The notes under the pieces were generated by a model, which had not been told where the DNA came from, made no database searches, and saw nothing but the letters and a program-made list of their open reading frames with translations. Positions 12,305 to 21,579 of a DNA stretch of 64,000 nucleotides are shown in pieces (position 1 is the first letter of the stretch; the number at the start of each line of letters is the position of its first letter). The stretch comes from Paramarasmius palmivorus (lineage: Eukaryota > Basidiomycota > Agaricomycetes > Agaricales > Marasmiaceae). A program made the position numbers and the translations under genes. The DNA lies in contig JAYKXP010000046.1 of the NCBI GenBank assembly GCA_037176845.1, positions 310,001 through 374,000 of the forward strand, read 5' to 3'.

Positions 12305-13967
12305 TTAAAGGCTAGTTTGGAAAATACCTGCGTCGGAGAGTGACGCGTCCAGGCCCGCCATCACGGCCAGTTTAGCCACGGAAGCAAAATCGTTGCCCAA
12401 GTAACACAGCCAAGACCAAGGAATTCCGAGGGGGTGCATACGAACCAAACGATACACAAGGACCACCCCATCTTCATTTCGAATAACCACCACCGAAGTC
12501 TTGATGACGTCTAAATAAGTGTTAGCTATATGTGCATCATACCCTCACTAGCACCTTGGGTTACCAAGCCTTTGTTGAAAGGATAATCCTTCAAGCGCGA
12601 AGATGATGCTTTGATGAACAGAAGTACTCTAAAGATGGATACGTCAACAGACGTCAACCTGAGAGTGTGAAAGAAAGTGAAAGAAACAAATAATCATACT
12701 ACTACCGGTCGGCTACACATCGGGGTACCATCACGTCGGGGTTATTGCTCTTTTCAGCGAGATAGACACGTGTAGGTGTTAAATTCTCTTTGAACTCCTC
12801 CTGTTTCCATTTGCGCGCCGATTGCACATCCCAAGATAGAAAGCGGTCAACTTCGGCCACTAGACCTGATAGATGTGTGATTTGTACCAACCGGTACCCT
12901 GAGCGGAGCTGAAATTTAACGTTTGACCAGTAGACGAGCAGGAAGGGCTCACCATCAACCGGGTAAATGGTAGTCCGATGAGCGAGAAATATACATCACC
13001 GGTGCAGAACCAGGAGTCCAGGACTGATCAAGAGCGAGAGAGAGAGAGCAAGAGTCTATCCATTCCGAGTCGTGCCTATGAACGCGTCTTGCAGCGGTCC
13101 GACGCAATGGTTAGTTTGTTGGGATGTCAAACGCACAGCGCTGATGAAAATGTCAAGCTGAGGTCTGATGGCGATAGCTGGTCTTTGTCTTGTCCAGACC
13201 TAGCAGCCGAAGCTCAGCTTATCTCCTTCCGTGTGGATACACACGTGCACGGTACTATGAAATAGTTCTGAGCCACAGAAACTTCTTATTTTTGAGAATA
13301 GTCTGCGACTCACACTGTCAAATTTATACAGCTTGTAGATGTCTTCCGTGGCACTGAGCAGCCTCATAGGTATGCAGAGGACAATTCAATAAATGTGAGC
13401 TTCAAAAGTCCTTGAAGTTGTGCGGCCCCATCAGAGTATACTTAGGCTTACATTGCAGCCCATCAGAAAACGAGGCCATAGGCGGAACCGTGCGGAACAG
13501 CGAGCATGCCTGGTCCTTGTCTCGGAGCTCGCACTCTGGTGATAGGTTGTCCGAGGTATCGTCGAAACAGAATTCGAACATTCTCCCGGATTTGCTATTA
13601 GTCAAAACAATAAGCAATGCTGCGCTCGGCGAGCGCTAAGCACTTGACGGGCCGTGGTTACTTGAGTACAACCACCGGAGTAGGAAAGGTAAGGGACACT
13701 ACAATCGCCCCGAGGATGAGATCCAGAAATTGTTTATGGTGATTTTTTCGAGTCTGTGGATTATTTGATTGTAAAGGACTGACCTAAAATCAAGTCCGCT
13801 TTTCGAAAACCTTGCCCATCTCGTTTCGCTCCCGCTTTCATTTCTGACGGCCGGGTCACAAGCATCCACCGTACCTCCTGTACAGGCACGTCAAGTGCAT
13901 CCGGCGTCCGACTGGCATTCGCCAACCGATGTGCAGCCGTCACCGTCGTCACCCTAGAGTAGAGCAA
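12305..13967 (-). CDS. Doubtful unrecognised gene or gene remnant
   Basis: Several minus-strand fragments have protein-like composition but I cannot join them confidently. They are LYSRVTTVTAAHRLANASRT (near 13.9 kb), GRMFEFCFDDTSDNLSPECE (near 13.5 kb), SGYRLVQITHLSGLVAEVDR followed by FLSWDVQSARKWKQEEF (12.7-12.9 kb) and DGVVLVYRLVRMHPLGIPWS (12.3-12.5 kb). The 'VQITHLSGLVAEVD..LSWDV' stretch could be part of a beta-rich repeat protein, but no family is recognised. There is no convincing start or stop. It may be a degraded gene or a rapidly evolving orphan; coordinates only bracket the fragments. Confidence 0.2.
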
Positions 13968-15430
13968 AGCTCTCTAAGCCGCTAATTTCAGGAAGCATGC
14001 TTCACTCTTCTTGACAGGGCACGAGGCCAGGAGCGATAATTCGGCACCTATAATCAATTCTCTTGCGATGCTAGAAACTGACAGAATCTTTGACGTTCTC
14101 CATCGTGGTGATCGTGTTCAGCCAGGAGGATTATCATTCGTGTGAACGACAGTGCAAGTGCGAGGAAGGGACGAGCTTCGAACTGGAAATGCATCGGGAG
14201 TGCCAACCTGAGCAGACTGCCCCAAGAATACTTCGGATTCGGCCTTAGAGCCGTTTCTGAACGAAGTTTCAACCGCGCAATAGATGCAGCAATGGAATAC
14301 TGTAACTGTGGTATCCCAAGGCTATAGAACTGCTTCGATAGGCTCTCGAACTGAATAGCATCGGGTGTTCAGAAGGTGTTTCTGTTCGAGCTTTCAACAA
14401 GGGACGTGTTGAATCTTGCTTGTTGGCAACGCAGAGGAAATTATCGTTTACAGCAGTAAGCCTAGGTAGTGGTCTTGGAATTTCAATAATGAAAGGTGGA
14501 AATCAAGAACACGAATCACGCACTAAGTAAACTGTTAGTAAACTGAGCCCGACGTGCGAAGCCATGAAGGTTTCCGAATAGTTTGTTCCCTTATCAAGAC
14601 CGCTCTACTTCAGGCATTTGATGCTCAGCTGGCAACATTTTTCCTGTGTGAAAGAGTCCACCTCAGTATCGATCGTCTAACCGTAAACACCTACTTACAT
14701 TGGGCTCTCGCTTGAAGCAATTCACGGGAGTTGGGAGTGAGTGCAAGAGCGCCAGTCCACACTCCAGATCACGCGATCCAGGTTAGCGAAGCGCCCAACT
14801 GCGGCAAACGTTTACGACGGTGTCAAGGTTTGTACCAGCAATTCCTGTTCATGTTCACAATTTAAGCTGAGGTGCGTATACGAGTATCCACTCTATCTGT
14901 CCATATCCAGTCCAAACGGTTACAATGTTACACATAAAAGTACACCCTATGTAAATGTCCCATTATCGTTACGAGAAATGTCCGATGCTACGAAAACATA
15001 AATGCATGTGGATATGAAAGCAGTGCGAGAAATCTGGAAGCATAACAGCAGTCAGCATCAGGTAAAACATACGGCGGGGTGCGAAGAAGATCAGCAAAAA
15101 AAAGGCAATATAAGGTTGTCTCCATTAGAGTCAGAACAGGTCTGATAAGGTTTTGCATCATAGTACAAGTGAGGAGCGGGTGTAAATACTCACGTATTGG
15201 TAGAAGTACAATGTGTCCCAGGAAAACGATATCGTATAATTAGATGATCCTAGAAATAACAAGTTAGTCTTGATGAACACCAGTACGATGAGGAGAGCAG
15301 GGTCAGAAACATAAAAGGCAATATAAGGTTGTCCTCTGCATCCCCGAGGGGACTCGGAACAGGTCTGAATAGGTTTCATCACGAAAAGAAAGGGGTCGAA
15401 GCAGTACTCACATATCATTCGGCAGACATC
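13968..15430. other. Intergenic region 3' of calcipressin
   Basis: No gene supported over about 1.4 kb. The notable content is a duplicated segment at 15100-15159 and 15313-15380, described separately. Confidence 0.3.
15100..15380. repeat. Short diverged direct repeat, two copies
   Basis: Copy 1 (15100-15159) and copy 2 (15313-15380) share AAAAGGCAATATAAGGTTGT, then a GACTCGGAACAGGTCTGA-like stretch (AGTCAGAACAGGTCTGA in copy 1), then AAGGTTTTGCATC or TAGGTTTCATC. Both are followed within 20-40 bp by ACTCAC, a splice-donor motif on the minus strand. The pair lies just beyond the stop of the minus-strand calcipressin gene, so it may be a duplicated 3'-UTR intron segment. Confidence 0.6.
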
Positions 15431-16285
15431 TCAAACACACAATTGTGGGGGCATTGAGGCAGGCTCTGGTCTTGGCGTGGGCGCCCTCACAGGCGGCATA
15501 GCAGTAGGTATAGGCATAGCTTTCCACTTCGTTCGGGAAGGCATCGTCACACCATAGACCCAGTCCCCGTCCTCGTCCATGGCATCCTCTTCGCCGGAGT
15601 TCGAATCAAAGTCCTCGAGGACAACGGAAACCCCTGAGCCTTCCTCAGGATCCAGGAGGATCTCTATGCCTGGAGTAGCCTGCTGTTGTAGCTGAAGACT
15701 CTTCAATGTAGCAATGAGGTCATCAGCAAGTGGTGTTGCATTAGGTGGATCCTCCCGAATTGGTTCCCAGCCAACTGGCGGTGAGCCCGGTGGCGAGATG
15801 AGGAAGTTGCGTTCGATTTCTGGAGGTCGTAAGAAAGCGTCTTCTCGGAGCGAACCGTCCTCAGGGATAAGAGGATTGGGGTCTGCACGGTAGACTCGCA
15901 GTACAATTTCGTCTCTACAATCAATCTCAGTTGAGCTGGTTGCCATGGAAGATAACGGAAACGTCACTAACCTATCTTCGCTCTCCGCCAGAACAATCGG
16001 ATCGTTTGCGGTCTTCGCCTTTTCTGCATCGTCCTCCGTCTCATACACGACCAAGATTCTGCCAAAACCTTGCAGAGGCACCCATTGATTTATCCGCCCA
16101 AATGTGGCGAAATGAGCATGAAGATGGTGCAGAATCTCCGGATGGAAAAATGCCTTGGGTAAGGGAGTTATCGCGAGTGAGTTTGTCCGCTTTGATTCAT
16201 GACGCGACGAGCTCGAAGAAACTGACGACGAGCGTGAGTGTCTTGAGGGTGAAGAAGGGATAGAAATAACAAGATCGTGAGGCAT
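15431..16285 (-). CDS. RCN1: Calcipressin (regulator of calcineurin, RCAN family)
   Basis: Small cytosolic protein that binds and modulates the Ca2+/calmodulin phosphatase calcineurin. The first exon (15972-16285) encodes a Ser-rich leader, then an RRM-like half: FHPEILHHLHAHFATFGRIN, then GFGRILVVYETEDDAEKAK. A 57-bp intron (15915-15971, a multiple of three, so the raw frame reads through it) leads to DEIVLRVYRADPNPL. The family hallmark follows: the SP motif FLISPPGSPPVGWEPIRED. The C-terminus has an acidic stretch around EDAMDEDGDWVYGV and a Pro-rich end (PPVRAPTPRPEPASMPP). The spliced length of about 265 residues fits fungal calcipressins. In other fungi the gene is often induced by calcineurin signalling; I did not identify a specific site here. 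Confidence 0.93.
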   Translation of the reverse strand: MPHDLVISIPSSPSRHSRSSSVSSSSSRHESKRTNSLAITPLPKAFFHPEILHHLHAHFATFGRINQWVPLQGFGRILVVYETEDDAEKAKTANDPIVLAESEDRLVTFPLSSMATSSTEIDCRDEIVLRVYRADPNPLIPEDGSLREDAFLRPPEIERNFLISPPGSPPVGWEPIREDPPNATPLADDLIATLKSLQLQQQATPGIEILLDPEEGSGVSVVLEDFDSNSGEEDAMDEDGDWVYGVTMPSRTKWKAMPIPTAMPPVRAPTPRPEPASMPPQLCV

Positions 16286-17349
16286 GATGGTTTGAGGAAG
16301 AAGAACGATTTTTTGCTCCCTTTAAAAATTCTGTCGGCTACGTAAATCCTCCCACGGATCACGGGGTTGGGAGCTGCATGCACCGCTTCCAACCTCTTTT
16401 CTGCACAACCACGCCATTGACATGAACAGCCCTTGGGCCTTGTACCTTGAAGGAAATGATCACCCGGGCGTATTTCCTTTTTCTTTCTACAGCCTTCACG
16501 TACAAAATTTAAGACTCGGGGCCCGTGGGCAGTTCACTTGTTGAACCTCATTACTAGCATCCCGCGTTGCGCAGTGATGACCATTGTACGGCTTTATACG
16601 GGCGGTGAGTCTTCCGAGTGTACGCATCTACATATGTCAGTTTAGACTACGGACTCACTAGATAATATTAGGCTACAGCCTTGAGTTTTGCGATGTCGTA
16701 CCATAAGTTGTAAACCTTGGCATTCGTCAGCTGCGATAACTTCCCACTTCTACGTTCCTTGCCTAGAGGTATTCGGAGCTGTTGAGGTACCCCAAGATCT
16801 ACTGTAGACCCGACCACAGCGATACTTTTGTGGCCACTACAGCTTCGTTTTTGCTTGGTGACAGTCAACTGCTAGCATCAAAGGCTCTGGGTAACCTTGG
16901 CTACACGAACTCGAAAACACCTTGTCCAAGCTTCGGTGAGGCTGGTCCCAAATTGGCGGAAGCGGGTGTTCATGCAATTCGTTACATTGCGATGCAAGAC
17001 TCGCAATGTCAAGGTCTTAACACCGACCACATTTATACACCGCAACGATCAGTTCTTCCTTGACGGTATTACTATCTCCTGCGAATTGCCTACCTGTTAT
17101 AAGCACCGCAAACACCGCCAGAAGACTCGACAGCCTCGTGAATTCCAGATTGAGCGCTCTTGAAGCGCCCATTCAGCACCCATCTCATGTCAAGTCTCGT
17201 ACCTTCGTCCTCGACTTTGGACGCTGTGCATGTATGGGAGCAAGGATGCAAATAGTTCAGAGTGTTATGTAGGTGTACATCCGTAGAAAATACATGTACA
17301 TGAAAGCGAGATAAGCAATATACAGTAAATCAGCACCTTCACTGGCAAA
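16286..17349. other. Intergenic, calcipressin promoter and unassigned sequence
   Basis: About 1.06 kb. Short open frames on both strands at 16668-17272 have no recognisable motifs and no consistent splicing. I see no RNA gene or repeat. Confidence 0.3.
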
Positions 17350-18212
17350 CTACGCAACAAACTCCATGATGAATATGTTCCCTGCACTGAATCCCAATCT
17401 TTCTTTCGCATAGCTATCACGTTTGGACATACGGTCGAAGAATATCTTGTCCCGCAGCCAATCTGAGAAAAGTAGCCACGTCAGCCATGAAGCTGTTGAG
17501 GGAAGTGACCATGACACACCATATCGTTTGAATCGGTTCGGTATTTGCTGTGGAGCGTAGCCATATCCCCCCCAAGCACCTTCCGTGATATCTTAGCTTG
17601 ATGTCACTGATACAGGAAACAAACAGTGAAACATACCAGGCTGAACACTCCTTGACATCGCAGCTCGCTTCACCTGTTCTTGCAAACGCACGGGAAGGGA
17701 ACTAAACTCTGCATCTGTAATGTTGTGTTCCGAATACCTGAAATTCATAAATCATTTCATTGTTCAGCATCACGTCGTCCTGGACACAAAAGAATGGATT
17801 GACGTACTCCTTCCAGACCGTCTGACAAATATCTCCAAGCGTAACTCCACCCTCATTCTTCACGATTGTACACCAAGGTGTCAACTCCGTTATCAATATG
17901 AGCTGGCTTACGCGAGGAATAGTCGCAAACTCGTCCTTCTGCGTAAACGCGAGCTCTCGTTCACCGGGCGCAGCAGGATTGAAGCCGCCCGTTTGACCGG
18001 TAGCAAGATTGAAGATGAGATGGAATGCCGGAACGGAGTTGGTGAGCAGAGGATTCAGTTCTAGTTCTGCCTTGAGAAGGTAGAGATCCGTTTGAGAAAG
18101 TACGGGGCCATCTACGTCGAACAGATACTAGGGTCAACGGATGTAGTAAATTTCGTAGAACACACGTACAGTGAGCACCCGGAGCGAACTTGTTTCCTAC
18201 AACATCCGTCAT
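17350..18212 (-). CDS. DUF6699 domain protein (first copy)
   Basis: Basidiomycete DUF6699 protein of unknown function. The ATG at 18212 opens MTDVVGNKFAPGAH, and an intron follows. Then come YLFDVDGPVLSQTDLYLLKA, PLLTNSVPAFHLIFNLATG and GERELAFTQKDEFATIPR. After another intron the core signature reads ITELTPWCTIVKNEGGVTLG, DICQTVWKEYVNPFF. The 'L..WP/C.I.V.N..GVT.GDI...I' pattern is the recognised core of this family. Further short introns lead to FSSLPVRLQEQVKRAAMSRS, then YGYAPQQIPNRFKRY and DRMSKRDSYAKERLGFSAGN, ending IFIMEFVA at 17350-17352. No targeting signal is visible, so it is probably soluble. It is divergent from the CCDC124-like gene, with 260 bp between their starts. A much longer DUF6699 protein lies at 39.3 kb. 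Confidence 0.8.
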
Positions 18213-18473
18213 TGCCAGAGAATTATCAGTGAAATAGAGTGAGAGTTAGGTGTGGTCGAGAAAAGTAAGCAAGCAGAGAGACGGAAAATTACAAGAGTTA
18301 CTGGAAGAAGACAAGGGAAACATGAGGCTGCGTGCTGCCAATCGATCAAGATAACGATAAGATTCTGATATGTGTCACGGTGCGTCATGGGCATACAGCC
18401 CTAGTCATCTTTACTCATCTACTCTCATCTTCTAAATTCTTCGCAGGAAACCAGACCAGAAAAGTCGAAAATA

Positions 18474-19443
18474 ATGGCGCCAAAGGGAGGAAACGCAAAG
18501 AAAGAGTCAGGTCGTGCGAAAAAGGCAGAGAACGAGGCTAAAAAGGCAGAGGCTGCAGCAGCGGAAAGGGTACGTGTAACTGGCACTCATCTACCGAGCA
18601 CCGAGCTGAATGTTGGACACAATAGGAACGTAAAGAGGCAGCTGCATGGACGGATCCAACATCCAAGACTTCAAAGGCCAAAGCCGATAAGGAAGAGAAA
18701 AGAAAGGCTGATCTGGCACGAAAAGCCGAAAACGCTCGTTTGCTAGATGAGGAAGAGAAGGGTGCTTCAGCTAAAGTGACGAGTAATCCGATCTTTATCT
18801 GAGCTATCACTAAATTTTGGTAACAATTTACAGGTTAAAGCTGCCCCAAAAGCTGGAGCGAAAAAGAAACCTGCAGAAAAACCTGCCGGACCCGGGGCAC
18901 TGGCCGCTGGCGGTGGATTGGGCGCTGTCTCCACTAAAGATGAGAAACCCGGCACAGACGCGCCAAAGGAAGTCGAGAGCTATGCTGCAACAGGCATTGA
19001 CAACATGCTCGACCTACTCGAAGTCGTCAACGCCAAGACCGATAAAGCGAGCGTCGGCAGTCAGGCAGCTGGAATCGAAAGACATCCAGAGGTGGATTTC
19101 GTTTCTTTCACCGTTGTGATACATACACTAACGATGCTGTGACGTAATTAGAGGCGATTCAAGGCCGCATTCGAAGCGTACTCTGAACGCGAGCTGCCTA
19201 AACTTCGTCAGGATCACCCAGGACTTAGGCTTCAACAGTACAAGGATTTGTTGTACAAACAATTCCAGAAGAGCGAAGAGAATCCGTAAGTGCTTCACTT
19301 CATACGTTACCTCGCAAACCTCAATTTATGGGTATGTCAGCTTCAACCAAGCCACTGTCTCCTACAACGCTAGCAAGGATGAAAAGGTCCACGTGCTGAG
19401 AGACAAACAGAGGGCCGTCGAGGAGAGGCTGCGCGAGGATTGA
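18474..19443 (+). CDS. CCDC124: CCDC124/Lso2-type ribosome-associated coiled-coil protein
   Basis: Homologue of CCDC124, related to yeast Lso2, which associates with idle ribosomes and helps their recovery after starvation. The ATG at 18474 opens MAPKGGNAKKESGRAKKAEN. A long Lys/Glu/Ala coiled coil follows across the next exons (ERKEAAAWTDPTSKTSKAKA, then EEKRKADLARKAENARLLDE). After a Lys/Pro/Ala linker comes GIDNMLDLLEVVNAKTDKAS. The C-terminal conserved block reads RRFKAAFEAYSERELPKLRQ, LRLQQYKDLLYKQF and SEENPFNQ, the family's 'R.KAAF.AFEE..LP.LK..NP..RL.QLK..L...W..SP.NP.NQ' pattern. It stops at 19441-19443. Five exons are separated by introns of about 50-65 bp. The N-terminal basic region is the part that inserts into the ribosomal mRNA channel in known members. 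Confidence 0.9.
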
Positions 19444-19738
19444 GGTTGTCTTCAAGTTGGTTATCAAGATGCCGAGCTTGCACAACGAGAGAACAGGTCC
19501 GGAGGCGCGGAAGGATGAGGTGGAGAGTAAAGGTCATGGGAGATGCATCTCCGAATACTAGGTCCCAAAGTTCCATATGATATGCCCCTGTACTAGGAAA
19601 GTAACCCTGTTGTGACGATTCTCGCTCGAAGATGCTATCTTAACGAAAACGTATTCACATCGGCTAGCGAAAATGAGTGTAGTAAACTACAGTAATATAC
19701 AATAGGGTGGTAACGAGTGACGCGGGTATAAAGGTGTA

Positions 19739-20951
19739 CTAGAGTAACCCAGAAACACCACCAATGATCTTTCCAGCTAGATCATGGACATTGATACCCA
19801 AGAAATCAAAGTTGGACGCACAGCCCAGCTGCGATACAAGCCCGAGGGTGTTGCTGATCATCGGCACAAGTTTGGATGTGAAATCGTCACCTAGCAGAGA
19901 CTTGGTGGATTGAAGAAGACCGGCGAGAGGAGATCTGAAAACAAGACATTCGCAGGTCAGGATATGTCAATGAAAGTAGCACGTATGAGTACTTACGCAG
20001 CGCCAGAGAGGAGGCCGATGACGGACATGAGATTCCCGGTGTTAGTGAGCTTGAGTACATTGCCAAGCGAGCCCAAAACCATCTGGAACGCATCATTTAA
20101 GCGATAAATTTCATGTCAAGGTAAAAGAATCCTCACATTGACCAGAGGTGCGATCTCGCTAGCAACATCACCAACAGAAACATCGCCAGAGGCATTCATT
20201 CCACCAGCGAGTGCCTTGACCTTGTCGGTTGCGCCGGACACAATATTTTTGACCTCATCTAGGATAGGCCCGAGCGTTTGAGTGGTTATGTCGGTGGTCT
20301 GAAGTGACTCTGTTGCAAGCAGTGTATTAGTTCGATTGCACGAGACATTCAAATCATAACAAGCTCACCAAGCTTCTGAAGAACGGGCTGTATTTGACTC
20401 ATGGCATCGGAAATGATACTCTTTGCCATGCAAGGAGAGCAGGAGTCGGAATCAGTCCGTGCACCGAGAATTCCAGCAACCGGTGCAACCTTCCCAAGCA
20501 CGTCAGTGACGGGCGCCAGCTTTCCAAGTACATCTCCGACGGGGACAAGTTTTTCGATGGCATCGAGCTGTCTAGCAGCAAGCTGAGGGGCTACCTTGTC
20601 GACGACGGAAGTAAGAGGCACTACTTTGCCCAAAACGTCGGTCACTGGTGCGAGCTTGCCAAGAACATCCCCGACAGGTAGAAGGTTCTCAACAGCACCA
20701 AGTTGTCTAGCAATGGGCTGGGGAGCTATTGAGTCGAATTTGCGCAGACTTTCGGGCACACCGGCGAAATCCCGAGCAACTTTGTCGAAGCTTCCAACAG
20801 CTTCAGCCATAGGCAGGCCATCGGTACCGCCAGTCAAAGGCAAGCCATTCATGCCAATTGGAGAGGTACCAGGAAGTTGAACGGGCGCAGCATTTGTCGC
20901 TGTGGTGATAGCAGCGAGGATGTAGATAGTGAGAGCGGTGAAGGAGGGCAT
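19739..20951 (-). CDS. Secreted protein with internal 45-residue repeats
   Basis: Small secreted protein of unknown function. The start MPSFTALTIYILAAITTATN is a clear signal peptide, probably cut near NAAP. Residues 81-125 and 126-158 are two copies of one unit: ARQLGAVENLLPVGDVLGKL and ARQLDAIEKLVPVGDVLGKL, each followed by APVTDVLGKV. A CSPC cysteine pair follows. After an intron come ESLQTTDITTQTLGPILDEV and KVKALAGGMNASGDVSVGD, then two more exons (GSLGNVLKLTNTGNLMSVIG; STKSLLGDDFTSKLVPMISN), ending HDLAGKIIGGVSGLL at 19739-19741. The hydrophobic, helical, cysteine-poor composition suggests a surface or wall-associated protein. The arginines before each repeat are single (AR|QL), not Lys-Arg, so Kex2 processing is not indicated. 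A TATAAAAA box (minus strand, 21056-21063) lies about 105 bp upstream. Confidence 0.75.
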
Positions 20952-21579
20952 CTTGAATGGTTAAATGAGTGTGAGATAGACCGGTATCTGTCACGAAAGA
21001 AGGCAAGTCGGAAGGAAAGAGTGTGAAAGTTGTTGGATAGGTTGGCTTGCAGGCATTTTTATACAGATCTCGGACTTCCGAATTATTCAGGTTCATTCAT
21101 GGAATACCGCAAGTCCGAACGAGTTTCAGCGAGGTTCAGATCGTTGTAGGGTTGCGAAGGTGATATGGCTTCTAACTGTCAGCTCAGTGCCGCGATGAAA
21201 CCCAATAGCACATACTATAATAGCCTGAAACTTCCGATCTAAACCTCCTCAAGTTTGTGACTTTGTTTACTCTCGAGTGTCAGTACCAAGACGACCGTGC
21301 CACGGCGGCGATTTGATGCATATTTGACCCAACATCGTAGTAAAGTAGCCAGTCGTCCAAATTATCTTGCGACAAGTTGTAGGATTTGCATTTCGTAGAA
21401 AGAGGTGGTCATGGTTGTGGTTTGGCGCATCGGGCGCTTATAATTATCAGGTACTTACGAAATTCCAGTGGTACCCTTGCTCGAAAAATATCGATAGATG
21501 TGCAAGTAGTCTAGACAGTAGATACAAAGCATAAGCTAAATATTAAATTCGTTAAAGTAGATTGTCCGAAATATAGAGC
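20952..21579. other. Intergenic, promoter of the secreted protein
   Basis: 628 bp between the start of the secreted-protein gene and the stop of SMC6, both on the minus strand. A minus-strand TATA box lies at 21056-21063; nothing else is recognised. Confidence 0.35.
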
